From Deltaproteobacteria bacterium (GTDB taxonomy: Bacteria > Desulfobacterota > DSM-4660 > Desulfatiglandales > HGW-15): a stretch of 6,242 nucleotides of DNA. The translations under genes and the position numbers were made by a program. The DNA lies in NCBI GenBank assembly GCA_024641835.1, contig JAHECH010000279.1, forward strand, positions 1-6,242, in the 5' to 3' direction. The notes beneath the pieces were generated by a model, which was given only the letters and a program-made list of their open reading frames with translations, made no database searches and was not told where the DNA came from. Shown in pieces: positions 1 through 5,624 of the stretch (positions within the stretch are counted from its first letter, which is position 1; each line of letters begins with the position of its first letter).

Positions 1-1225
1 GAAGGCAGGGCGAAACCGGAGTCACCAGACAATCCACTTTCTCAAACGCCCTCTCAAAATCGTTTTTGATCAAGGTCCTAGCCCGCTGGGCTTTCAAGTA
101 GTAGGCGTCGTAGTATCCGGCTGAAAGGACAAAAGTCCCGAGCATGATCCTTCGCTTCACTTCTTTACCGAAGCCCTGGCTCCTCGTCATTTCATAAAGA
201 TCGACCGAATCCGTCGCATCTTCTCCTGACCTTATGCCGTATTTGACGCCGTCGTACCTGGCGAGGTTGCTGCTCGCCTCGGCTGTGGCTACAAGGTAGT
301 ACGCGCTGATGGCATAGCTCGTATGGGGCAAAGAGACATCCACGATATGGGCTCCGTTCTCAGCGAACAGGTGAACTGCCGTCATGATTTGCTCTCTAAT
401 CCGTGGATCAATGCCCTCAACAAAGTATTCTTCGGGCAGACCTACGCGAATTCCCTTGATGCTCTTGTTCAGGGAGCGTCGAAAGTCCGGCACATCCATG
501 GCCGCAGAAGTGCTGTCTCTCCTGTCGTGGCCGCAGATCAGGTTTAACAGCAAAGCACAGTCCTCTACACTCCTGCCAAGAGCTCCCACCTGGTCAAGGG
601 ATGATGCGTAAGAGATTAGGCCATATCGTGAGACACGGCCATAGGTAGGCTTTATGCCTGCCACCCCGCAAAAGGCGGCGGGAAGGCGGATGGAGCCTCC
701 CGTGTCTGAGCCTATGGAGAGGATGGTTTCTCCTGCCGCCACAGCGGCTGCGGCGCCGCCGCTCGACCCTCCTGCAACCCGGCCAGGATCAAGGGGATTT
801 CGAGTCGGCCCAAAGGCGCTGTTTTCCGTGGATGAGCCCATGGCGAATTCATCCATGTTCGTCTTTCCGATGAGCACTGCCCCGCTCCTGAGAACCCGTT
901 TCACCGCGGTTGCATCATAGGGAGGAATATAATTGCCGAGAATGGATGAGCCGGCCGTGGTCCGTATGCCTTTGGTACAGAGAACATCTTTAATGGCTAT
1001 CGGGATGCCGTTCAGGGGGGGGATCTCTTTTCCCTTCGTGAAGCTCCTGTCCGCCTGATCCGCCTGCTCCAGGGCTGTTTCGCGAGTGACGGTGATAAAG
1101 GCATGGATACTGCCCTCCTTCTCTTCGATCCTTTTCAGGACCGATTCCGTGATCTCCCTGGAGCTCACCTCTCTTTTCTTGAGCATCCGGATCAGTTCAG
1201 AAGCCGTTCTGTCGCACAGTTCCAT
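1..1225 (-). CDS. gatA: Asp-tRNA(Asn)/Glu-tRNA(Gln) amidotransferase subunit A, 3' end cut by window edge
   Basis: GatA is the cytoplasmic glutaminase/amidase subunit of GatCAB: it releases ammonia from glutamine so that Asp-tRNA(Asn) (and Glu-tRNA(Gln)) can be amidated. I translated the minus strand by hand; it stays open for 408 codons to base 1, while family members are about 480-490 residues, so the C-terminus is missing. The amidase-signature catalytic triad is complete: Lys79 in GIPIAIKD, cis-Ser154 in AGGSSGG and nucleophile Ser178 in SDTGGSIR, the same numbers as in the well-studied Staphylococcus aureus enzyme. The characteristic stretches KTNMDEFAMGSSTENSAFGP (121-140) and VAGIKPTYGRVSRYGL are present. 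The start is ATG at 1225-1223, with a GAGGG ribosome-binding site at 1239-1235, inside the end of the upstream gene, 9 bases away. Only 5 bases separate it from the AspRS-GatC stop codon, so the two are surely cotranscribed and probably translationally coupled. gatB may lie further left. Confidence 0.97.
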   Translation of the reverse strand, partial: MELCDRTASELIRMLKKREVSSREITESVLKRIEEKEGSIHAFITVTRETALEQADQADRSFTKGKEIPPLNGIPIAIKDVLCTKGIRTTAGSSILGNYIPPYDATAVKRVLRSGAVLIGKTNMDEFAMGSSTENSAFGPTRNPLDPGRVAGGSSGGAAAAVAAGETILSIGSDTGGSIRLPAAFCGVAGIKPTYGRVSRYGLISYASSLDQVGALGRSVEDCALLLNLICGHDRRDSTSAAMDVPDFRRSLNKSIKGIRVGLPEEYFVEGIDPRIREQIMTAVHLFAENGAHIVDVSLPHTSYAISAYYLVATAEASSNLARYDGVKYGIRSGEDATDSVDLYEMTRSQGFGKEVKRRIMLGTFVLSAGYYDAYYLKAQRARTLIKNDFERAFEKVDCLVTPVSPCL

Positions 1226-1230
1226 AACAA

Positions 1231-3390
1231 TCAGCCCTCAATGATCCTGGGCACCTTGTAGTAATCCCCGTCTCTCACCGGCGCATTGGACAGGATCGAT
1301 TCTTTCTTGTCGGACTTGCGCGGTTTATCTTCTCGCCACACATTTTTCATTTCCAGGACATGACTCATGGGCTCCACGTTTTCCGTATCCAATTCGCTCA
1401 GCGTTTCAACATAAGCGAGGATGTCGTTGAGATCTTTCTGGTATGAGAGGGCCTCCTCCTCCGTCATCCGCAGCCTTGCAAGCTTTGCCACATGTCTCAC
1501 ACGATCGAGCGTGATCCTTTCCGCTGCAGGGGAGGGCATTCCCTCTGTTTTCGCCGGCTTCCTCGCCTTTGCCATGCCCGGCCGAGGAGAGGGTTGGAGG
1601 AGTCCCAGCTCTTTGAGCTGTGATTCCTCCACAAGGGAGGGAGCCTGGGTCAATGGACAATAGGCGCTCCGATTTTTGGGAAAGGCGATGACGTCCCTTA
1701 TGGAAGGGACTTTAAGGACCATGGCCACGACCCTGTCCAGGCCCAACGCAAGCCCGCCGTGAGGAGGAGCGCCGTATTCCAGAGCCCTGAGGAAAAAGCC
1801 AAACTTTGCTTCGATTTCTTCATCTGTCAGTTCAAGGGCCCTGAAGATCTTTCTTTGAATCCCCATGTCGTGAATTCGTATGCTTCCCCCTCCCAGTTCC
1901 TCACCGTTTATGACCAGGTCATACGCTCTGGATTTGAGGGTGATCAAATCCTTCTGATCGCTCGGATCAAAATCGATTCGATCCGGCATGGTGAAGGGAT
2001 GGTGCTGGGAACCGAGGTTTCCGTCCTTGAGCTCAAAGAGAGGGAAATCCGTGACCCAGAGGGGGCTGAAACAGTCGGCCGGCATCATGCCTAACCGGTC
2101 AGCTAGGTGCAGTCGGAGGCTGGAAAGCACTTTATTCACCATTTCTCTGGAGAGATCTGCGATCAAGATCAGCACATCACCATCGGCAGCCTGGAAGCGT
2201 TCTTTCAGCCGATCCAGTTCTGATTCGCTGAAAAACTGAACAATGTTGGATTCCAGCTTACTCCCCGTCACCTTCATCCATGTCATGCCTCTCGCTCCGA
2301 ATGAAGGGGCTATCTTCATCGCGTATTCATTCTGAAGCACGTTCTTGCTGAGCTGGTCCGCCTTTCCCCTGATGCTGAATCCCTTGACCGCCCCGCCGGC
2401 ACTCGTGATCCGGCGGAAAACGCCATACCTTGTATCTTTGACGATATCGGTGACATCTTCGAAAGCCATGCCGAAGCGCAGATCAGGCCGATCTGACCCG
2501 TAACGCTCCATGGCCTCCTCATAGGTCATCCTCGGGAAAGGTTTCCGGAGGTGAATGCCCCCGAGAGCAAACGTTCGTGCAGCCAGTTCCTCCACGACTT
2601 CATAGATGAATTCCTCATCGATGAAAGAAGCCTCCAGGTCGAGTTGGGTGAACTCGGGCTGACGGTTGGGCCGCAGGTCTTCATCCCGGAAGCATCGGAC
2701 GATTTGGAAATACCGATCCATGCCGCTCATCATGAGGAGCTGTTTGAAAAGCTGGGGCGACTGGGGAAGAGAGTAGAACTTGCCCTGGTGGATGCGGCTT
2801 GGGACCAGATAGTCCCTTGCTCCTTCCGGCGTGCTTTTTGTCAGGAACGGGGTTTCGACTTCCAGGAAGTTCAACTGGCCAAGGTAATCCCTGATGCATC
2901 TCATGATCTGATAGCGTTTGACCAGAAGCTCCTGCATGGAGGGCCGCCGGAGATCCAGGTACCTGTATTGCAGCCGCAGGTCCTCATCCACCTTTTCAGG
3001 GCTCGCCTTGATGTTTTCTCCAAAAACCATGGCTTTCTCGGAGATTTGGAATGGCAGGCTCTTGGAGAGGGAAAGGATCTCCATTTCCTCGGCAAAGACC
3101 TCAATGTCGCCTGTGGGGATGTTGGGATTCTCGGTGCCCTTCTCCCGCAAGGCGACCTTGCCTTTCACCAGGACGATGTACTCTTCCTTGAGAGCAGCGG
3201 ATCTCTGATAACTGTCCAGGCTCACCCGTGGATCAAACACGACCTGAACGATGCCCTTGATGTCCCGGAGGTGAATGAAAAGCAGATTACCATGATCTCT
3301 GATGGCATCCACCCACCCCATGAGCAACGCCTCTCTGCCCTCCTGGGATCTGGTCAGTTCACCGCAATAGACTCTTTCCCGCCAATGCAT
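1231..3390 (-). CDS. aspS-gatC: Fused aspartyl-tRNA synthetase and GatC amidotransferase subunit
   Basis: A single 719-residue reading frame joins AspRS (about residues 1-600) to GatC (about 624-719). The AspRS part has an N-terminal OB-fold anticodon-binding domain (1-110), a class II core with QYRYLDLRRP (141-150), the flipping-loop motif TPEGARDYLVPSR (187-199), QSPQLFKQLLM (210-220), motif 2 around CFRDEDLRPNRQPEFTQ (233-249), a bacterial GAD insert (about 285-420) and motif 3 GGLALGLDRV (545-554, Arg553). His33 and Gly85 fall where non-discriminating AspRS of Pseudomonas has His31 and Gly82, so it probably charges both tRNA-Asp and tRNA-Asn. A Pro/Lys-rich linker (about 600-623) leads to a full-length GatC (RVRHVAKLARLRMTEEE, then NVEPMSHVLEMKNVWREDKP). 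GatC holds GatA and GatB together; fusion would tie the mischarging enzyme to the transamidosome. The start ATG has an AAAAGGA site 6 bases upstream. gatA follows after 5 bases. The fusion is seen directly; the tRNA specificity is inferred. Confidence 0.96.
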   Translation of the reverse strand: MHWRERVYCGELTRSQEGREALLMGWVDAIRDHGNLLFIHLRDIKGIVQVVFDPRVSLDSYQRSAALKEEYIVLVKGKVALREKGTENPNIPTGDIEVFAEEMEILSLSKSLPFQISEKAMVFGENIKASPEKVDEDLRLQYRYLDLRRPSMQELLVKRYQIMRCIRDYLGQLNFLEVETPFLTKSTPEGARDYLVPSRIHQGKFYSLPQSPQLFKQLLMMSGMDRYFQIVRCFRDEDLRPNRQPEFTQLDLEASFIDEEFIYEVVEELAARTFALGGIHLRKPFPRMTYEEAMERYGSDRPDLRFGMAFEDVTDIVKDTRYGVFRRITSAGGAVKGFSIRGKADQLSKNVLQNEYAMKIAPSFGARGMTWMKVTGSKLESNIVQFFSESELDRLKERFQAADGDVLILIADLSREMVNKVLSSLRLHLADRLGMMPADCFSPLWVTDFPLFELKDGNLGSQHHPFTMPDRIDFDPSDQKDLITLKSRAYDLVINGEELGGGSIRIHDMGIQRKIFRALELTDEEIEAKFGFFLRALEYGAPPHGGLALGLDRVVAMVLKVPSIRDVIAFPKNRSAYCPLTQAPSLVEESQLKELGLLQPSPRPGMAKARKPAKTEGMPSPAAERITLDRVRHVAKLARLRMTEEEALSYQKDLNDILAYVETLSELDTENVEPMSHVLEMKNVWREDKPRKSDKKESILSNAPVRDGDYYKVPRIIEG

Positions 3391-3396
3391 GTTTCG

Positions 3397-3403
3397 TCCT
3401 TTT
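3397..3403 (-). promoter_or_regulatory. Ribosome-binding site of aspS-gatC
   Basis: AAAAGGA on the minus strand ends 6 bases before the ATG at 3390-3388. It supports that ATG as the translation start; the 284-residue plus-strand frame over the same DNA has no such support. Confidence 0.8.
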
Positions 3404-3440
3404 AAGAACCTACTAATACGAAAGCATTAATCACCTTGAA

Positions 3441-3502
3441 GGCTCCCCCTCCCCCCAACCCTCTCCCCCAAAGTGGGGGAGAAGGCAGGGTGAGGGGGTA
3501 CC
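3441..3502 (-). repeat. GC-rich hairpin repeat, copy 1, in the aspS-gatC leader
   Basis: Two nearly complementary arms, 3441-3470 (C-rich on the plus strand) and 3474-3502 (G-rich), flank a 3-base loop. The ten bases next to the loop are almost perfectly paired. It resembles the REP-like intergenic hairpins built on CCCTCTCCCCC that are scattered through many bacterial genomes. Read in the aspS direction, the 3' arm carries four G-runs (3469-3465, 3461-3459, 3456-3451, 3449-3445) with loops of 3, 2 and 1 bases, so it also fits the G-quadruplex pattern. Its G-rich end lies 54 bases before the aspS start codon. Confidence 0.75.
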
Positions 3503-3503
3503 A

Positions 3504-3552
3504 TGGCTCATTCCCAGCATGAGTGGGGAAGGGATCAAAATGTAATGAGCCA
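3504..3552. repeat. 9-bp inverted repeat in the presumed aspS leader
   Basis: TGGCTCATT (3504-3512) is perfectly complementary to AATGAGCCA (3544-3552). A competing partner, ATGAG at 3519-3523, can also pair with CTCAT at 3508-3512, so two mutually exclusive hairpins are possible. The function is unknown; attenuator-like behaviour is speculation. Confidence 0.45.
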
Positions 3553-3555
3553 GAT

Positions 3556-3584
3556 CATATACTTGATTGAGAAACCGCAATCAA
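3556..3584 (-). promoter_or_regulatory. Candidate sigma-70 promoter for aspS-gatC
   Basis: On the minus strand TTGATT (3584-3579) and TATATG (3561-3556) are separated by 17 bases. Transcription would start near 3549, giving a leader of about 160 bases that includes hairpin copy 1. Each hexamer matches the consensus at four or more positions. It overlaps an almost symmetrical dyad, so an operator is an alternative reading. Confidence 0.45.
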
Positions 3585-3591
3585 CTATATT
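3563..3591 (+). promoter_or_regulatory. Candidate sigma-70 promoter on the opposite strand of the same dyad
   Basis: TTGATT (3563-3568), a 17-base spacer and TATATT (3586-3591) face the glnA side. The arms ATATAcTTGATTG (3557-3569) and CAATCAAcTATAT (3578-3590) are inverted copies except for one central C/C mismatch, so this and the minus-strand candidate share the same bases. A transcript would run about 550 bases before glnA. Confidence 0.4.
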
Positions 3592-3664
3592 TTCCATCCT
3601 AGGGTGGCGTCCCAGAAGTTCGTTTATGTCGGGAGGTGGTCTTCCAGGCCGCAATCAAAAGGTT

Positions 3665-3694
3665 GTAGAGGAGGGGCTTAAGCCCCTCCTCTAC
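3665..3694. repeat. 30-bp perfect palindrome
   Basis: Every base of 3665-3679 pairs with 3680-3694, centred on CTTAAG. The arms read GTAGAGGAGGGGCTT and its complement. Two further pairs (3663/3696, 3662/3697) form beyond a G/T wobble. There is no T-run after it on either strand, so it is not a standard rho-independent terminator. Its style (GTAG-G-rich-CTTAAG centre) resembles palindromic intergenic repeats of environmental Proteobacteria, but family membership is a guess. Confidence 0.8.
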
Positions 3695-3701
3695 GACGAA
3701 A

Positions 3702-3722
3702 TCATTTTGAAAGAGACCCCCG
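3702..3722 (+). repeat. 21-bp direct repeat, left copy
   Basis: This 21-base segment, beginning TCATTTTGAAAGAGAC and ending CCCCG, is identical to 5909-5929 and in the same orientation. Similarity continues weakly for about ten bases on the right. The two copies bracket glnA and its promoters. Confidence 0.85.
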
Positions 3723-3778
3723 TGGCCCCTCGGAAAGCCACTGAGGCGATATTGCGGCTCTGCCGAAGGACTCTTTAC

Positions 3779-3807
3779 TTGACAAATACTATTTTGTAGC
3801 CTATGAG
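3779..3807 (+). promoter_or_regulatory. Sigma-70-like promoter upstream of glnA
   Basis: A perfect TTGACA (3779-3784), a 17-base spacer and TATGAG (3802-3807, four of six consensus bases) point toward glnA, with a start expected near 3814. An 8-bp inverted repeat, ATTTTGTA (3791-3798) and TACAAAAT (3818-3825), straddles the -10 box. A second dyad, TTACAA (3817-3822) and TTGTAA (3825-3830), lies just after the expected start. Both could be repressor-binding sites. This may be the basal promoter beside the nitrogen-controlled one. Confidence 0.5.
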
Positions 3808-3906
3808 GGCCAAGTCTTACAAAATTGTAATTTATAAAGAACTTCCTCTGTCAAGCTTAATCATATGAAGATGAATGATATCAATGCGATAGAAAAGCCA
3901 TACAAA

Positions 3907-3921
3907 TGGCACATGTCTTGC
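3907..3921 (+). promoter_or_regulatory. Sigma-54 (RpoN) promoter of glnA
   Basis: TGGCAC, five bases (ATGTC) and TTGC fit the -24/-12 consensus exactly in sequence and spacing (GG to GC 12 bases apart). Transcription should begin near 3933, leaving a leader of about 215 bases. Sigma-54 control of glnA through NtrC is well known in enteric bacteria. I saw no clear NtrC site (TGCACC-N5-GGTGCA type) upstream, so the activator is unknown. Confidence 0.75.
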
Positions 3922-3977
3922 GACGGTCCACAACAATGCTTTTTTTGAATCCTTGAGTGTTGACCCGTTTGACCAAA

Positions 3978-4086
3978 GCCTCCTCACCCCGCCCTCTGCC
4001 ACAATCTTGGGCTGAGTTTTACCCATAAGTGGGGTTACGGGACACAGGGGGTAGGGATTGGGGGAGAGGGAAGGGTGAGGGGGAGC
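3978..4086 (+). repeat. GC-rich hairpin repeat, copy 2, in the glnA leader, with G-quadruplex motif
   Basis: The left arm 3978-4006 (C-rich) pairs imperfectly with the right arm 4056-4086; a 49-base loop lies between. The arms align with copy 1 read in the aspS direction, most clearly TTGGGGGAGAGGG and GGGGGAGC in the G-rich arm, so the two are related. G-runs at 4047-4051, 4054-4056, 4060-4064, 4068-4070, 4073-4075 and 4079-4083, with loops of only 2-3 bases, form a strong quadruplex motif on the mRNA strand. The last run ends 64 bases before the glnA start. Confidence 0.7.
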
Positions 4087-4136
4087 ACGGAAATGTTGAA
4101 GGAATAAATTCGTTTGTGTTAGAAATTTAACGACAT

Positions 4137-4142
4137 GGAGGA
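4137..4142 (+). promoter_or_regulatory. Ribosome-binding site of glnA
   Basis: GGAGGA lies 5 bases before the ATG at 4148, a near-consensus site that fixes the glnA start. Confidence 0.85.
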
Positions 4143-4147
4143 GACAG

Positions 4148-5572
4148 ATGAGCGAGATAAAAACAGCAAAAGATGTTCTGAATGTCATCAAGAAAGAAGG
4201 CGTTGAAGTGGTGGACCTCCGGTTCATGGATTTTCCGGGGCTGTGGCAGCATTTCTCAATCCCTGCGAGAGAAGTCGAAGAGGATACTTTTGAGCAAGGC
4301 GTCGGCTTTGACGGCTCAAGTATCAGGGGATGGCAGGCGATCAATGAATCGGACATGCTTGTGAAGCCTGTGCCAGAGACAGCGTTCATTGATCCATTTT
4401 TCCAGGCAAAGACCCTGAACCTCATCTGTAACATTTGTGACCCCGTGACCGGAGAGGATTACACGCGTGATCCCCGGAACATTGCGAGGAAGGCGGAGAA
4501 TTATCTCAAGAGCACGGGTATCGCGGAGGTCGCTTATTTCGGTCCTGAGCTGGAGTTCTTCATCTTTGACGACATCCGCTTTGATCAGAACGAGCACGAG
4601 GGCTATTACCATATCGATTCGATTGAGGGTCGCTGGAATGCAGGCCGCCAGGAGAACCCTAATCTCGGGTATAAGCCCCGGTACAAAGAAGGCTACTTTC
4701 CTGTACCTCCGACAGACAGTCTGCAGGATATCCGAAGCGAAATGATGCTGACGCTGGAAAAGATCGGCGTCCTCATCGAGGCTCAGCATCATGAAGTCGC
4801 CACTGGAGGACAGGGAGAAATCGATATGCGTTTTCAGCCCCTGGTGAAGATGTCGGACAATGTGCTGAAGTACAAGTACATCCTTAAGAATGTGGCGAAG
4901 AAATACAATAAAACTGTTACGTTTATGCCAAAGCCCCTGTTCAATGACAACGGGACCGGAATGCATGTCCATGCCTCCCTATGGAAAGGGGATCAGAACC
5001 TGTTTTACGGGGGTGGATATGCGGGCCTGTCGGACGCGGGCATGTACGCCATTGGCGGCATTCTGAAGCATGCACCCTCTCTGCTCTCCATCACCAGCCC
5101 GACCACGAACAGCTACAAACGATTGGTGCCCGGCTTTGAAGCGCCGGTGAACCTGGCGTACTCAAGGCGCAATCGGAGTGCGGCGGTCCGAATACCTCTC
5201 TATTCAGTCTCTCCGAAAGCGAAGCGGATCGAATTCCGTTGCCCGGACCCGAGCTGCAACCCTTATCTCGCTTTTTCTGCGATTCTCATGGCCATGATCG
5301 ATGGAATCCAGAAGAAGATCCACCCCGGAGAGCCTCTGGACAAGGACATTTACGACCTTCCTCCTGAAGAGCTTGCGAAGGTGCCCCACACCCCAGGTTC
5401 TCTCCGTGAAGCCCTGAATGCCCTTGAGGCTGATCACGATTTCCTGTTGAAAGGGGATGTGTTCACTTCGGATGTGATTGAAACGTGGATATCCTATAAG
5501 ATAGAAAAAGAAGTCCAGGCCATTGATCTACGCCCCCACCCATGGGAGTTCGCCCTGTATTATGATATCTAA
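4148..5572 (+). CDS. glnA: Glutamine synthetase type I (beta subtype)
   Basis: The enzyme makes glutamine from glutamate, ammonia and ATP in the cytoplasm, acting as a dodecamer. The 474-residue length matches the family. Seen in order: the N-terminal beta-grasp with GFDGSSIRGW (53-62); the metal-binding FGPELEFFIF (131-140, Glu134 and Glu136); HHEVATGGQGEIDMRF (214-229); the ATP-binding signature KPLFNDNGTGMHVHASLW (262-279); the Glu flap region NSYKRLVPGFEAP (321-333); the arginine-rich SRRNRSAAVRIP (339-350); and RIEFRCPDPSCNPYLA (360-375). Tyr402 in DKDIYDLPPEE is the adenylylation site of GSI-beta enzymes, and the beta-type insertion around residues 146-180 is present, so control by a GlnE adenylyltransferase is expected. 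Transcription probably comes from the sigma-54-type promoter at 3907-3921, perhaps also from 3779-3807. It is divergent from the AspRS-GatC/GatA operon, whose amidotransferase consumes glutamine. No truncation or frameshift is seen. Confidence 0.98.
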   Translation: MSEIKTAKDVLNVIKKEGVEVVDLRFMDFPGLWQHFSIPAREVEEDTFEQGVGFDGSSIRGWQAINESDMLVKPVPETAFIDPFFQAKTLNLICNICDPVTGEDYTRDPRNIARKAENYLKSTGIAEVAYFGPELEFFIFDDIRFDQNEHEGYYHIDSIEGRWNAGRQENPNLGYKPRYKEGYFPVPPTDSLQDIRSEMMLTLEKIGVLIEAQHHEVATGGQGEIDMRFQPLVKMSDNVLKYKYILKNVAKKYNKTVTFMPKPLFNDNGTGMHVHASLWKGDQNLFYGGGYAGLSDAGMYAIGGILKHAPSLLSITSPTTNSYKRLVPGFEAPVNLAYSRRNRSAAVRIPLYSVSPKAKRIEFRCPDPSCNPYLAFSAILMAMIDGIQKKIHPGEPLDKDIYDLPPEELAKVPHTPGSLREALNALEADHDFLLKGDVFTSDVIETWISYKIEKEVQAIDLRPHPWEFALYYDI

Positions 5573-5624
5573 GCTCCTGAGTCATAAAACAGGTGAATCA
5601 GCCAATCCAGCCGGAGCGCCTCTC

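Larger units (their letters stand above)
3391..4147. other. 757-bp divergent intergenic regulatory region between aspS-gatC and glnA
   Basis: No convincing protein or RNA gene is visible. The stretch holds two related GC-rich hairpins (3441-3502, 3978-4086), a dyad with promoter-like hexamers on both strands (3556-3591), a 9-bp inverted repeat (3504-3512 with 3544-3552), a 30-bp perfect palindrome (3665-3694), one copy of a 21-bp repeat (3702-3722), a sigma-70-like promoter (3779-3807), a sigma-54-type promoter (3907-3921) and the glnA ribosome-binding site. A 98-codon plus-strand frame (3503-3799) runs through the dyad and the palindrome and resembles nothing I know. Confidence 0.8.

Noticed and set aside
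2551..3405. 284-codon plus-strand reading frame
   Set aside because: It lies entirely antisense to the conserved AspRS catalytic core, has no recognisable motif and no supported ribosome-binding site. AspRS on the other strand is unmistakable.
3441..3502. Interpretation of the GC hairpin as a rho-independent terminator
   Set aside because: No T-run follows the stem on either strand, and it lies in the leader of aspS rather than after a gene.
3391..3560. T-box riboswitch in front of aspS
   Set aside because: No T-box consensus (TGGNACCGCG-like) or terminator/antiterminator pair with T-run is visible, and T-boxes are uncommon in Proteobacteria.
3646..3722. CRISPR-like array from neighbouring repeats
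   Set aside because: The palindrome and the 21-bp repeat occur once each here; there is no regular repeat-spacer pattern and no cas gene.
3503..3799. 98-codon plus-strand reading frame in the divergent intergenic region
   Set aside because: Its start sits at the edge of a GC hairpin and it reads through the dyad, the 30-bp palindrome and the 21-bp repeat. The apparent ribosome site is just the G-rich repeat arm, and the product resembles nothing known.
3832..4434. 200-codon minus-strand reading frame
   Set aside because: It overlaps the sigma-54-type promoter, the glnA leader and the start of glnA in antisense, and its sequence is low-complexity Ser/Pro-rich translation of the repeat.
4316..4972. 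218-codon minus-strand reading frame inside glnA
   Set aside because: It is antisense to conserved glutamine synthetase motifs and has no motif of its own.
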